Assembly: GCA_022495995.1 (NCBI GenBank)
Contig: JAFEMH010002574.1
Span: 248,001-312,000, forward strand
DNA length: 64,000 bases
Direction: 5' to 3'
Source: Adenophora triphylla var. japonica
Taxonomy: Eukaryota > Streptophyta > Magnoliopsida > Asterales > Campanulaceae
The notes below the pieces were generated by a model. The model was not told the origin of the DNA and made no database searches. It was given only the letters and a program-made list of their open reading frames with translations. Positions 1 through 11,804 of the stretch are shown in pieces. The translations under genes and the position numbers were made by a program. Each line of letters begins with the position of its first letter. The stretch's first letter is position 1.

Positions 1-808
1 AGATCTCCTTCATCGATTGAAGGGACTCTAGGCTAATCCTTTTGATGGGATTACACCACTCTAAAAGCCAATAGAGAGAGATTGAGAAGAAGAGAGTAAA
101 AGTATAGGAATTTACCTAGGGTTTAGGGAGTATTTGATATAGAACGTGGTTCTAAGATGTCTTCTCGATCGAGAAGCGATTTGGGCAGAGTTTTGACTCA
201 ATATGAGAGTCAAATCATGATGCGGACAGAGCTTCGCCTCAATCCTTGATTCGGGCTTTGATGTTTGTTGATCAACGAGGTTGATAAACAAATTTTAGGT
301 GATTTTAGGGTGATTTTGTAGGAATCTTTCAGAGAGAGAAACCAACAAAATGTGTGTGTTATGTGTTTTTGATCGTGGATCAGGGACCCTTCAATCTAAA
401 ACTGTTAGGCTGAAATACTGAAAGTCATCAGGTATTTATAGGTGTTGGAGAGGTGTTAAGGATGAGATCAAACACCTTGTGAAGGTTCCAGAACTCAAAT
501 ATGATTGGAGAACCGGATGGGATAAGATTTTATCAAGAAAAGAGTTTGAAACGAAGAAGGATTGTGATTCTGCACATCCTGTCGAGGGGTTGTCTCGCGC
601 GAGACACGCTTTTCAGCGCGAGATAACTAGTCATTTGACTATTTTATCCTCTTAAGTTTATTCCATTAGTTAGTTAGGTCCAAAACTAACGATGTTAGTT
701 AGAAACTTAACGAAACATGACGAAACTGATATGATTTCATCAAAACATAAAAGAGAGACGAAGAGTAGTGTAATCATGTAATTATTGGTTCAGAATGGGG
801 TGTCTACA
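1..808 (-). repeat. E1 3' LTR (partial)
   Basis: Base 1 aligns with base 6505 of the other LTR, and the two run nearly identical to the shared end GGGGTGTCTACA. About 263 bp of this copy lie outside the window. On the minus strand it contains a TATA box (complement of TATTTATA at 433-440) and, 5' of it, a perfect 16-bp palindrome at 591-606. Confidence 0.93.
433..606 (-). promoter_or_regulatory. E1 LTR core promoter with CGCG palindrome
   Basis: On the minus strand the TATA box CTATAAATACC lies at about 431-441. About 150 bp 5' of it is the perfect palindrome TGTCTCGCGCGAGACA (591-606), followed by a half site GCGCGAGATAA at 616-626. The same layout is in the other LTR. Confidence 0.7.
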
Positions 809-822
809 GAGCCCCTCGGCGA
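809..822 (-). other. E1 polypurine tract
   Basis: Read on the minus strand, CGCCGAGGGGCTC directly precedes the TGTAGACA start of the 3' LTR. It matches the tract CGAGGGGCTTC found before the 3' LTR of E4. Confidence 0.6.
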
Positions 823-1134
823 CAAGACTTATGGAAGAAGTCATGTCGTCGATAGAAAAGACATCATTCTGAATATTGGGATGGTCGTGCCGCACGGCTG
901 CCTACGTATCTCTAAGAGAGAATCAGACCAAATGTAGTTCGACTCCAAAACACTAAAAAGGCTATTTTAGGTATTTTGAAAAGCATTTTTTTTTGAAAAT
1001 CGAAGAGGTATTTTTTTTTTTGAAAAGCTAAAATTCTACTGAGGAATCAAAAGACTTGACCCAATCCTGATGATACCCGGTTTGTTGATGAAGTTACTGA
1101 AGTGTGCCGCCCGAGGTTACTGACGTTGCCATTG

Positions 1135-1525
1135 TTGCCGAGGTCATGGACTTTGTTGTCATTGACGAGGTCATGGACTTTGAAGTTTACTGCGGTCGCA
1201 GACTTTGTTGATGTTGCCGAGGTCACGGACTTTGAAGTTTGCTGCCGTCACAGACTTTGAAGTTGTTGCCGAGGTCACGAACTTGAAGGTTGCTGCCATC
1301 ACAGACTTTGTTGGTGTTACCGAGGTCACGGACTTGAAGTTGCTGCCATCACAGACTTTTTTTGATATTGCCGAGGTCACGGACTTGAAGTTTGCTGCCA
1401 TCACAGACTTTGTAGTTGTTGCCGAGGTCACGGACTTGAAGTTTGTTGCCATCACATACTTTGTTGATGCTCCACTCGAGGTCACAAGTGTCATTGTTGT
1501 TGCCAAGGTCATGGACTTGAAGCTG
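1135..1525. repeat. Tandem repeat, about 51 bp period
   Basis: The segment GAGGTCACGGACTTGAAG recurs at about 1219, 1271, 1322, 1373, 1424 and 1478, with less regular copies on both sides. Spacing is 51-54 bp. Both strands are open in some frames only because the repeat lacks stops; I see no gene here. It lies in the 3' non-coding part of E1. Confidence 0.85.
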
Positions 1526-3386
1526 TTGGTTGAGATGGAGGTTCTGTCGGGCCCTGTAATGTAAGGATATATGTATGCTGGTCTCGGATGGACCCTCATG
1601 ATTCTTACCCTTCTGTACCTGTCAGCACATAAAGATTCCAAGTAGATTTTTCCAGATTTTAGTTGTTTAACTGGACTTACGTGGTGGTGCTCACGTCTGT
1701 TTGTGCAAATGGCCGATCGGACATTTTGGTGGTGAGTTTATGTATGAGTATATGGTATATGGAAATGTAGGGACATTTGTATGGATGTATATTTGAGATG
1801 GGTGAATTTTATGAGTGAACTTGTGTTTGACAAGTTGGGACCAAATCAGGTTTTGCAGAATCTGTTGCTAGTCAGCAAGGCTGAATTTCAATGAGTACAT
1901 CTAGGCCTGTTGAGAATCTTCATTCTTACTTCTCCTTTGAATCGTGTCTCTAGGAGGCAAACGACTACAAATCTGTCGACTGTCGTAATGGCTCTATGTC
2001 CAAGGCCCTTTGGTGTCTCAAGCTCCAAGATGCTTGCAAGTGGCAGATGACTTTGTGAACAGGCTTGTGAGTCTGCTCTCTTGATTTGAAGATGATCGAA
2101 GAAGACTCTCCTTGTTGATTTGATTTGAAGAAGATCGAATGATGTCCGATGAAGAAGGTTGAAGAATACTCTCCCTTTGTCCTTTGTTTTTTTTCCTTAG
2201 TGACGCACCCTGGTTTTTGCCTAGACCGCCCTTTCGGGTTTTCAATCTAGCGGGCATCTCTTTTGCGTCTCTCTTTTTTTTTCATTTTTTTAACATAGTT
2301 TGTGTACTCAAAGAGAACTCAGAGGAGAGAATCCTATTGGAGAGAGAGAGATGAGATCTCAAGTTAGTTGAGGAGAGACAGACTCTTTTTTTTGAAGGTG
2401 ATCCAAGCATTGATTCTTTGGAGAAGTGTATTTTCTAATGATGAGAGTGAGAAGCCAATAGGAAAGCTCCTAATGCAGATTTGATTATTTTGAAGAGTTG
2501 AAGTAGAGATTGACTGGGGAAGGAAAGGTTAGGAATCCCCAGTTTTGATGCTTGGATTTCAAGAGTGTGTATGAGAGTGGCTAACAGGAAGCCCCTGAAC
2601 TCAACAAGAAATGCTACTTGGCTCAAGGATCTAGAAAAGTTATTCTACCTTTTAATGAACCGTGCATCATCTAGAAATTTCTAAATAAGTTTGAGAAGAA
2701 ATCCAATCATTAGTATGACTTAAGGGTAAACATTTTTCTTGATACTGAAAGTCTTCTTCACTTGACGTAGGAGGATATTGAGGAATCCTCTTTTCTTTTG
2801 TTGGTATCACTTGACTCCTCTTTTTCGTAGGAGAGTCCTTCATGCATTTGAATTTTCACCTTTGTTGTGGGGGTGATGAAAGCTTGAGAGTTTTTTTTTT
2901 TTTTGTACTCTCAAAGCTTTGAATTGAGTAGCCCCACTCTTCTGGGGATTAACGTTGACAGCAGCACCTTTGGCTTTCTTCGTTTGTTAATCTCTTGACT
3001 TTCAGTAGGGGTAATGTTTAGTCGTTAAGCTTCCTAAGGATAACTTTCTTCTTAAACTCGCTTAGAAGTCTCTATTTTTGCGATGATTTAGGGAATGGGG
3101 GGTCCATTATTTTGTATGATATTTATGAGGTAGAACAACTTAGGGAAAGTGTTTAGGAAAAGAAAATTACTTTGATTTATTGAAGAAATTGAAACAGACT
3201 CGATAGTTTAGATGACACAAACTAGAGGAGGTGAGAAGTACTAGAAAGACAGAATGACTCTTCGAGTTCATACTTGGAAATTTAAAACCTAATCTACTTC
3301 TATCAAAGTAGAAAGGGAGAGGATAGTTGTAGCCCCAAAGTGGTAAGTGCAGCTTTCTTCTCGGATCTTCATCTTCTTCATGGAGT
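1526..3386. other. Non-coding internal part of E1 after gag
   Basis: No reading frame with recognisable domains was seen on either strand. The stretch is rich in GA and T runs. It occupies the place where pol would be in a complete element, so it is probably degenerated or replaced sequence. Confidence 0.5.
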
Positions 3387-4742
3387 TCAAGGGAGAGGAT
3401 TGGTGATGACGTTGGGACGTTCTAGATCTCCATTGTCAAAGAGGTCTTGGATGATGTCCTTCAAGTGGTGGCAAGAGTTGGTGTCGTGGCCGGTGAAGTT
3501 GTGATACTTGCAGAATAAGTGATGAGCATGATTCGGGCCCATATCCTTAGGAGGACCACCTTATCTTGGTTTGATCTTTTCATTCTTGACAAGCACATCG
3601 AAGAGTTCTTCTTGAGTGATTCCTTCAATTTTGTCGTAGTGCCTCTTTCTCTTTTCCGGAGGAGGAACAGCAGAATACTTGCCGGTGTTGGGGCGGTTGA
3701 ATGCAATAGCATTGAATGAAGCATCCTTACTTGTCGCCGGTTTGTTGTAGCGGAAGTTACTTTCCCTCTTTTTACTTTTGAGGAAGTCGTCAATCCTAAT
3801 TCCGGACTCGTGGAGTTCATTGAAACTAGGAAAGTAATTGCCGGTGAGCTTTTCTTGAAATTCATCACGGAGGCATTGGAGGAAGATGTGGATTTGCTCT
3901 TTGAGAGTAGGCCTTTCGAAAATTTCGGTAAGTTTGAGTCTCCATCTTCTAGCAAATTTAGCAAAGGACTCATTGGCATGTTGCTTGGTTTGTTCAAGAT
4001 CCCTCCTAGTAGGGCGGTAGGTGGAGTTATCTTCAAACTGCCTTTGGAAGACTAAACATGCGGATGACCAATCAAGCCTTGTAGTCATAGGAAGAGACAT
4101 GTACCAATCCCTTGCAGCACCCTCTAAGGTTTGAGGAAAGCATTGGGCCAAGATTGTGTTGTCAACGCCCATTGAAAGCATGGCCCAAGTGTAGGTTTCA
4201 ACATGAGCTCGAGGACAAGTAGTACCATTGAACTTGGCAATGTCGGGTGTCTTGTATTTGCGAGGAAACTTGGCGATGGATTGTTGAAGAGCATCGGGAT
4301 CAAATGGAACGAATGACCCTTTTGAAGTGTCAAGGGTTGCAAGTTTCTTCTCGAGGTAGTTCTTGGTAACTTGGTCACCAAGTTTAGTAGTTTCATCGCT
4401 ACCTTCCTTCTTAGTCTTAGTACCCTTAGAGGTATGCTTCTCATCATCGGAGGAGGATGAGGATGAGGAAGAATCGGATTCTTCCTTTTTCTTGCTTGAC
4501 TTCTTGGTTTTTCTATTCATTTTAGTGTAGGATTCCTCTTCATCGGAGGAGGATTCTACTTTCTGCTTTTGCTTTCTGCCCTTCTTGGCTTTCAAATCGT
4601 TGAGTTCTTTCATGAGGGCGGCCATTTGGGCATTCTGCTCAGCCATTTGCTTACTTTGTTCATCCAACCTAAGCATGGCTTCGATGAGTTGGGCCTTAGC
4701 ATCGTTGAAATCGGTCTCGGTGGTAGAAGGAGAAGCAGACAT
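3387..4742 (-). pseudogene. gag: E1 gag polyprotein with one in-frame stop
   Basis: This is the capsid/nucleocapsid protein of a Tat-type gypsy element. I take the start at 4742 (MSASPSTTETDF), because the open frame further 5' to 4925 covers leader sequence with palindromes. In order: a coiled-coil-like N-terminal segment, a Lys/Ser-rich linker, the retrotransposon gag core (CPRAHVETYTWAML ... GAARDWYMSLP ... ESFAKFARRWRLKL), then a His/Cys knuckle CKYHNFTGHDTNSC coded at about 3470-3520. A single TAA at 3558-3560 separates the core from the knuckle; the frame is open again to 3387. No pol follows. The frame is otherwise well kept, so the stop may be recent. Confidence 0.85.
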
Positions 4743-5858
4743 CGTGTCGAGCTTTGGCGAAGAACCTAGACGTGTAGCAACCGTGTTAAACCATGATCGA
4801 GTCCCAACAAGTCGGCTGAATAGGGTGAATGAAGGCTTGAAGGTTTGAAGGTTTTGGCCAAAAACACGAAAAGACCGAACACTTATCTCGCACGGGACAA
4901 GCAGTCTCGCGCGAGACAACGCCACGGAAAGTCACATTTTTCTGATTTTAATCCTAATTTTGGTCGGACGAAAGATCCGTTTTGGGGGTTTCTAACATTC
5001 AAAATCTAAACCTAAGGACCTTGGGTTCGGAGTAATCTCAAGTAACATCAAGTTTTGTGCAATAATTTTGGTGAGAAATTTTTCTCTTTTTAGGGGCAAA
5101 TCCGAAGGGACAATCATAGGAACATTTCCGAAGCGACAATTTTTTTTGATTTCTTTTCCATAGATTATTGCACAAAACGATCTTCACAAGGGATTACGAG
5201 GACTCCAAGATCAAACCGACCGGTCACGGAGTGTCTTAAAAAGTCAATCTACATGATATGTGGCGATGCAGGGCTGGAAGGCTAGGCTCCCCGCGATATG
5301 ACAATCTAGGTGGATTGAATACGAGGAGTGGGATGATCCAACTTCGGAGAGACCAGCGACTAGGTGGTTACCGTCATCCGTCCTTAGTGTGGGTCCCGGG
5401 TTTATATAGGGTATGAAGTGCAATGACAGTTATAATATGAGTGCGCGTGTGTGAGAGTTAATCTAGGTGATAGAGTAATATAGAGATTTTTTTTTTGAAA
5501 ACAAAAGAAAACAGATAGTGGCCGCACCAAGTGGTTGCCTACGTTTCTCCCAAATTAGGAAGACTCAGGCCGTCGTAGTTCCACTTAAAGAGAAAGAGAG
5601 AGATAAATAAATAAATTAATTTAAATTACAACTCCCGAATCCTCCGTGGACCGGACTTTAAATCAAAAATCAATCGCACGCAGATATATAGTTCAAGTAA
5701 TAAATTAATTATTCTACCCTGCAAAATAAAGTTAATACAAAAAATAGAAATAATAATTTTTGATTTTTCTGGATTTATTTTGAAAGTTTCAGTTACTGTT
5801 TTGATTTTTTTTTTTGAACCTTGACAAAAAGAAGTCAATTGACGTGACCCTTTCATTT

Positions 5859-5861
<3 letters not shown>

Positions 5862-5942
<81 letters not shown>
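5862..5942. repeat. (TA)n microsatellite, about 80 bp
   Basis: Uninterrupted alternating TA. It is self-complementary and so can extrude a hairpin. A short open frame through it is an artefact. Confidence 0.95.
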
Positions 5943-5944
<2 letters not shown>

Positions 5945-6044
5945 TTTTAATGTTTGGTCAAAGGAAGAGTCACTGCCAAGGTTTTTTTTTTCTTCTATTC
6001 TGATGCCGCCGCCAGTGGAAGCAACAATTTTGTTTTTAAAACCG

Positions 6045-6072
6045 TATACTAATCTCGCACGAGATTAGTATA
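6045..6072. repeat. 28-bp inverted repeat in E1 leader
   Basis: Two perfect 13-nt arms (TATACTAATCTCG and its complement) surround a central CA. The inner part ATCTCGCACGAGAT resembles the LTR palindrome of the same element. A further CGCGC half site follows at about 6076. Confidence 0.8.
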
Positions 6073-6220
6073 TCCCGCGCAGGACAAGTATTCAGACATT
6101 AATTTTTTTTTGAAAATAGTGCCGAAAAATTTCAAAAAATCCAGAAAAATCACATTTTTACAGAAAAATAATAGGATTGATAATACTCAATTGTGCGCAA
6201 GTCTAACCCTCTTAATTAAT

Positions 6221-6240
6221 TGTCCCCAGCGGAGTCGCCA
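6221..6240 (-). other. E1 primer binding site
   Basis: On the minus strand TGGCGACTCCGCTGGGGACA starts one base after the LTR end. This is the primer-site type of Ogre/Tat elements (I recall tRNA-Arg; not checked). Confidence 0.75.
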
Positions 6241-6241
6241 C

Positions 6242-7313
6242 TGTAGCAATGCGTGAATTTTCACATCTTTGAGTCGCCACTTATTATTTATTTAGGAAAA
6301 CAATAAGAAAAACCTTTTTGATTTTAAAAGAGATTTGAGGGTTCGGGGGTTAAGTTATGGAATGGGAAGGTCGAGGAGCACCCATTCCACCCAATCTGGA
6401 GATCGGTCTTGCCAATTGAATATTATCAATCTTTTTAATTAATAAATAAGAACAAGCAAACCCTAATCAATTTCTTGATTAGGAATGTCGGATTGCATGC
6501 TTCGAGATCTCCTTCATCGATTGAAGGGACTCTAGGCTAATCCTTTTGATGGGATTACACCACTCTAAAAGCCAATAGAGAGAGATTGAGAAGAAGAGAG
6601 TAAAAGTATAGGAATTTACCTAGGGTTTAGGGAGTATTTGATATAGAACGTGGTTCTAAGATTTCTTCTCGATCGAGAAGCGATTCGGGCAGAGTTTCGG
6701 CTCAATATGAGAGTCAAATCTTGATGCGGACAGAGCTTCGCCTCAATCCTTGATTCGGGCTTTGATGTTTGTTGATCAACAAAGTTGATAAACAAACTTT
6801 AGGTGATTTTAGGGTGATTTTGCAGAAATCTTTCAGGAAGAGAAACCAACAAAATGTGTGTGTTGTGTGCTTTTTGATCGTGGATCGGGGACCCTTCAAT
6901 CTAGAACTGTTAGGCTGAAATACTGAAAGTCATCAGGTATTTATAGGTGTTGGAGAGGTGTTAAGAATGAGATCAAACACCTTGGGAAGGTTCTAGAACT
7001 CAAATATGATTGGAGAACCGGATGGGATAAGATTTTATCAAGAAAAGAATTTGAAACGGAGAAGGATTGTGATTCTGCACATCCTGTCGAGGGGTTGTCT
7101 CGCGCGAGACACGCTATTCCACTCGAGATAACTAGTCATTTGACTATTTTGTCCTCTTCAGTTTATTCCGTTAGTTAGTTAGGTCCAAAACTAACGAGGT
7201 TAGTTAGAAACTTAACGAAACATGACAAAACTAATATGCTTTCGTCAAAATATAAAAGAGAGACGAAGAGTAGTGTAATCATGTAATTATTGGTTCAGAA
7301 TGGGGTGTCTACA
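6242..7313 (-). repeat. E1 5' LTR, 1072 bp
   Basis: Complete LTR with TG...CA ends (minus strand TGTAGACACC ... GCTACA). It differs from the left copy by scattered substitutions only. The TATA box complement is at 6938-6945 and the perfect palindrome TGTCTCGCGCGAGACA at 7096-7111. Confidence 0.93.
6938..7111 (-). promoter_or_regulatory. E1 5' LTR TATA box and palindrome
   Basis: The order is the same as in the other LTR: palindrome 5' of TATA by about 150 bp on the minus strand. In this copy the second half site has decayed (CACTCGAGATAA). Confidence 0.7.
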
Positions 7314-8258
7314 ATGACAGCTCAATGAATGTAATTAGAGATGGTCCTATCATTCCTATCAAAGTCAATACAATGCCAAGAGCCCCCAAAACTCCTCTCA
7401 TGGATCATGCCGATAGATCATCAAAACAAGAGTTTGAAGTTTATGAAACTATTGTTCCAACACTCATGAAGAATGGACTGAATAGGATAAGATATGTGTA
7501 GCCCTCGACAATATGGCCATGCACATTCTGACCTCTAGTCTAGATGATAGGCTACGCAAACAAGTACAAAATTATTAGAATGCTCAGCAAGTATGGAAAA
7601 GTATCCAAACATACTTTGAAGGAGATCAAGTGGCAAAGGACAACCGGATGTACAAAATTATAACCAAGTTTGAATCCTTCAAAAAGAACCCAAGTGAGTC
7701 CCTCAGAGAAATGTACGATCGATTTTGTGAGTTAAGCAACTCTTTTGCATCTTTATGTAGAATATATTTAATGAAAGATCTTAACATGCGTTTCTTAATT
7801 CTCATGGAGACCTATGGCATGTTAAGGTAGCTATTCTAAAAGAATGCAGAGACTTAGATAAGACTTACATTCAGAATATTATATCCACTTTATTTCTGTA
7901 TGAGGAAGACCTCAACATGCTTGGTGGAGTCCAAAAATAATTTAAAAGTCTCTCTCTGCCAGCTCAAACTGAGATCTTCCCATGCTCTTCTTTATTCAAT
8001 AACCTATCTGCCAACAACTCCCCTTCAACCTCTCAGTCTCAACCAACCCTAATCAATGTCAACTTCAACAAACCTTCTGAGTAAGATTAATTTGCTACCT
8101 TTGCTAGAAACAATAGAAAGTTCAAGAACTTTAAAAAGTCCCAACAACATAGCAACAAATCCTTCCACTCCAAACCTTCATCCTTTCAAAGATCTGGAAA
8201 ATTTCCAAAGATCTTGCCAAACCTCAACTGACGGCGAAAATGCCCAAGGTGAGTTTGT
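7314..8258 (+). pseudogene. gag: E2 gag, N-terminal part (UBN2-type copia gag)
   Basis: Fragments in shifting frames give a copia gag: a segment around 7510-7620 (MAMHILTSSLDDRL, then VWKSIQTYFEGDQ), then MYKIITKFESFKKNPSESLREMYDRFCELS coded from about 7648. The protein is normally the capsid of the virus-like particle. Several frameshifts and stops break it. A Ser/Pro-rich linker follows (about 7960-8240). Confidence 0.7.
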
Positions 8259-9850
8259 TTGCTACAATGTAGGAAACCTGGCCACTTTGCTTCTAAATGC
8301 CCTCAACCTAAGTATGAATTTATTAAGAAGAAATCATTTAGGAAAAATCCTAGTTCTAAGAGCCTAGTAGCCGAGGAAGGAACAGAAAAGACTACACCTG
8401 TTTGGTTTGAAACTGATTCAGAGGATGAGAATGCTGACTCAGATGAAGATGCTGATGTTAGTTTTGTGGCTCTTGATGGAACAGAAGTTGGACCCACTCC
8501 TTTACAGTCACCCATCTATAATAATTCTATTGACCAGTCAAGCACATACAATGACACTACCACACCTATGAGATCTCCCTTGTCTTATTATGATGAACCT
8601 ATACCTAGGGCTGAGAATTCCTACAACTTCAAAATCCAGAGTATAGGTAGAGCTCTCTATGGTCAAAGCAAAACCCCTCCTACTCTCAAGCCATTGATGC
8701 AACCAATGCAATCGACCTATCAAACTCAGGCCCAACCGATGACATTCAAAACCCAACCTGTGTTTGAACCTCGACCGATCCAATTCCAAAAGACCTTAGC
8801 CGACATAAGCTCTCAACCGACATCATCCTTACCTAATTTTGATCCCAACTTTGAACCATTATCCTCAACCTTTCAGCCAACCATTGACCCAATGCCCAAC
8901 CTTTCCAAGTCTGATATGGCAGAGGTGATAAATGAACTATTTTCTAATTTTGAAAAACTAAATGATGTTCACAAAGTTATGGCTGCTGATTTTAAAAGAA
9001 TCTCAACTGAAAATGACTCGTTTAAATCAGAAATAAAAGTTTTAAAAGAAAACAAGAATGAGTCAGACCAATTGAGAAAATAAAATCAAGATCTCAAGGA
9101 TAGACTAAACATATGTCTTAGTCAGATTGCTGATTTAGTTTCAAGAAACAATTCTCTCACTAAGACTATTGATTTTTACTCTAAATCAAAGACTGTTGTT
9201 GAGACAATCCTACAAGACCAAATGTGTTATAATGATCAATCTGGTTTGGGATTTAACTCCAGCAATAGTGACATCAAAGGAAAGTCATTTATTAAGTCTG
9301 TTACTGAGAACTTGGTAGACAAGTTTGATGATAGTCCATCTGACATGCTAAAGAAAAGTACTGCTCGTACTTTTGGTTCTATTTCTCTCACTTACCCAAA
9401 AGTGAAGGAACAAATCAAGATCAAGAAAGTTGACAAGAACAGATCTAAGTGGACTAAGGTAGCTGATCCCAAGCTGGGACCCTATATCCCACTTGGTGAT
9501 GGTGACAACAAAGTTGGTATTCACATTGCTGGTCAGGGTACATTTTTGGAAACCTCAACTGGTAATAAAGCAGCTATAATCGGTCAAGGAATAGCAACCG
9601 GTTAGGCAACTAGCAAAGCTGTCCTAACCGATAAAGCTGCCTCAACCGGTAAAGGCATCTCCAAAAATCTGCAACCTACCAACAATGGAAACACCAACAC
9701 CTTTGTGCCCAAGGTATTTGTTCATGCTCAAACTTCAAAACCTTTTGAAGTAGTGATCAAATTGGATATCAACTCACCAACCTCCTCACAACCCATTTCA
9801 ATCAAGTGTGTAAATTATGGAGATTTCGGTCATAAGGCTTATTAATACCT
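8259..9850 (+). pseudogene. gag: E2 gag, nucleocapsid and coiled-coil part
   Basis: One frame runs through with a TAA at 9081-9083 and a TAG at 9603-9605. It starts with a zinc knuckle (QCRKPGHFASKC; the first Cys is out of frame because one base is missing near 8268). Then come an acidic stretch, a long Pro/Gln-rich linker, a coiled coil rich in Lys/Asn/Leu (about 8930-9220), and a second, decayed knuckle (CVNYGDFGHKAY) near 9810. The linker near 9550-9650 holds several copies of CAACCGGT-like DNA. Long gags with coiled coils are typical of SIRE-like elements (family knowledge). Confidence 0.65.
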
Positions 9851-9904
9851 CTTGAAGCACCTAACTGGACCCACTGAGTCTCAAAGCTCAAGTGGTGGCC
9901 AGGT

Positions 9905-10430
9905 ATGGTTATCCAAGAAGAACTAACTCTTTATACCCAAAAGAATAAGGGGGACCATAAGCTTAATTTTTTATTTCAAGTATGCTTTATGGCCACAATC
10001 GATGCAAGTAAGGACATTTGGATCTTGGACAATGGATGTTCAAGGCATATGACTGGCCATGCAGATATCCTTACTGATATTGAAGAAGCATCAGGTCCTC
10101 CAGTTATCTTTGGTGACAATGCTAAGGGTAAAATTGTAGGTCGTGGATCAATCGTAAGAGGTACAGTTACTATACAGAAGGTATCTTTGTTGGACGGTAT
10201 TAAGCATAAACTTCTCTCCATATCACAATTTTGTGATAAAGGTATGCATTGTTTATTTACTTCTTCCAAATGCTATGTGAAAAACATTGCTACCGGAGAA
10301 ACCCTTCTCACTGGACAAAGAAAAGGTAACATATATGCTATAGATTTAAATGCTATTTCTAGTGTTACTAATGTTTGTTTTGTAGCTAAGAACATCACTG
10401 AGAACTCATGCACTTGAACTTCAAATACCT
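9905..10430 (+). pseudogene. E2 protease and start of pre-integrase domain
   Basis: The copia aspartic protease motif is visible as WILDNGCSRHMTG; the usual DSG is DNG here, which may be inactive. The following segment (ISQFCDKGMHCLFTSSKCYV ... ETLLTGQRKGNIYAIDL) is the normal bridge to the pre-integrase zinc domain. The frame is cut at 10430 by E3 and resumes at 18483 with the pre-integrase segment LSKLANANLVTGLP. Confidence 0.8.
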
Positions 10431-11790
10431 TGTTGGGTTTTACGGGTCCATGCGCAGCGGAATTAAGCATAAAATAACATAAAACCCAAGAAGCCCTAGG
10501 ATCCGTTCTATATAATTAACTTGAAAACTATGAGATAGATGTAACCAACCTTGAACGCTTTCCGTTCTTGAGCTATCGAACGATTTGATTATGTGATTTC
10601 AAATCACAAACTTCGTTCTTCAACTTGCTTGAACTCTAGGTCTTGATCGATGAACGAGCGAAGACCCTCTTTCGGTATCCACACCTTTGAATGAATTCAA
10701 GAACAATTTCTTGAAGATTGCTAGATCCTATAAACCCTTGGAATAATATTGAGAATATGTTTGTGAATTTCTATTGAGAATTTCGGCTAGCTTTTTAGGG
10801 TTGACAGACGTTCATATTTATAGTACATTAGTATAGAATATGAATCCTAATCAAATTAGGAAAGGATTCTGTCAAACCGTCTGAGTGGCTTGTTGTGTCG
10901 CACGACCAGACACAGCACATGGCCTGTTCTGTCGCACGGCCTAACAAGCCCAGTGAGGAGTTTTCTCAATCATTCTTCCAATGGTTTAATCAATTCATTC
11001 TAGTTGTGTGTGACCCAATAGGATTACATTATGTTGGCAATGAGTTCGATCATATCGACTCTTATAAGACATAAGCAGACTCTAGCAAGCCATTATGTCT
11101 ACCCAAATAATGTAGCGTAAGAGTTCACGTTTCCAACGGTGCACTTCCATTTCTCCCTTTGTCTCGCGATGTTATATTGAACACAAGTCATGGTCCTTGT
11201 CAACTTGTCTTTGTTCAATGCTTTCTCGATTCTTGAGTATAATGATAATTCCAATCATATTGGGGTAAGGCCATACACTTTCATCATTATCACTCATCGA
11301 GGGGCCCAAGCAAAACGTCTCTCTTTTGAGGGACAAATTCCATCTTGACTTATCATCCTTCCCATCATGAATCCGATCATGCCAAAGATAGCCTTTATAG
11401 ATATCGTGTTAAGATATCGTTTGACTAAAATCAAACATGACTTTCATCATATGTAAGGTCATGATAATCTCAGGTCTAGGGACTAAATGAAGTGACCTTA
11501 TGAGATTTAATTATGACATTTGACCATGACATAAATCTCATACGGGTCAAGTCCAGTCACTTGTTCTCTAACAAGTACCCATAATTTCAATGTGCATCTC
11601 TATGCATATAATCATTGTATGATTATCCATTGACAATTATACTAATTATTCTCTTAATAATTAGGGACGGAGATTATTATTAAACAAATATACAAAACAT
11701 ATAATAATCAAATGATAAACATCTCATATAATAATAAATAATGTCAACACATAAGTCTATCAATCATAGGCCTAGGGCATAACACTAACA
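10431..11790 (-). repeat. E3 3' LTR, 1360 bp
   Basis: On the minus strand it starts TGTTAGTGTTATGCCCTAGG and ends CCCAACA. Its match is the LTR starting at 17116. The TATA box complement TATTTATA is at 10815-10822. Confidence 0.95.
10815..10940 (-). promoter_or_regulatory. E3 LTR TATA box with paired GTCGCACGAC sites
   Basis: On the minus strand the TATA box CTATAAATATG lies 3' of two near-palindromes: GTCGCACGAC at 10897-10906 and the imperfect GTCGCACGGC at 10931-10940. The same pair occurs in the other LTR near 17586 and 17620. Confidence 0.65.
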
Positions 11791-11804
11791 GTATCCCACT
11801 TGTA
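11791..11804 (-). other. E3 polypurine tract
   Basis: On the minus strand ACAAGTGGGATAC directly precedes the LTR start TGTTAGTG. Confidence 0.6.

Larger units (their letters stand above)
4743..6220 (-). other. E1 5' leader (minus strand)
   Basis: About 1.5 kb of non-coding leader lies between primer site and gag. It contains palindromes of the same kind as the LTR: GTCTCGCGCGAGAC at 4904-4917 with a near copy TCTCGCACGGGACA just beside it, and a longer inverted repeat at 6045-6072. A TA microsatellite lies in the middle. Confidence 0.6.
1..7313 (-). mobile_element. E1: Tat-type Ty3/gypsy element, gag only, left LTR cut by window edge
   Basis: Two direct LTR copies flank an internal region of about 5.4 kb. 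Read on the minus strand the order is 5' LTR, primer binding site, long leader, gag, long non-coding part, polypurine tract, 3' LTR. The LTR starts TGTAGACACCCC on the minus strand and ends CA. There is no protease, RT or integrase, so it is a non-autonomous or deleted element that would need pol supplied by a relative. The gag type and the GGCGACTCCGCTGGGG primer site place it in the Tat/Ogre group (family knowledge). The right flank begins ATGAC; the left flank is outside the window, so the TSD cannot be tested. Confidence 0.85.

Noticed and set aside
1171..1641. 156-codon frame on - and 119-codon frame on + over the 51-bp repeat
   Set aside because: Open only because the repeat unit lacks stops; no start context, no domain.
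3461..4036. 191-codon minus frame over E1 gag
   Set aside because: Shadow of gag in another frame; the gag frame carries the domains.
5814..6068. Frame with Tyr-Ile repeats
   Set aside because: Translation of the TA microsatellite.
7630..7830. 66-codon frame as a separate small gene
   Set aside because: It is a fragment of the E2 copia gag.
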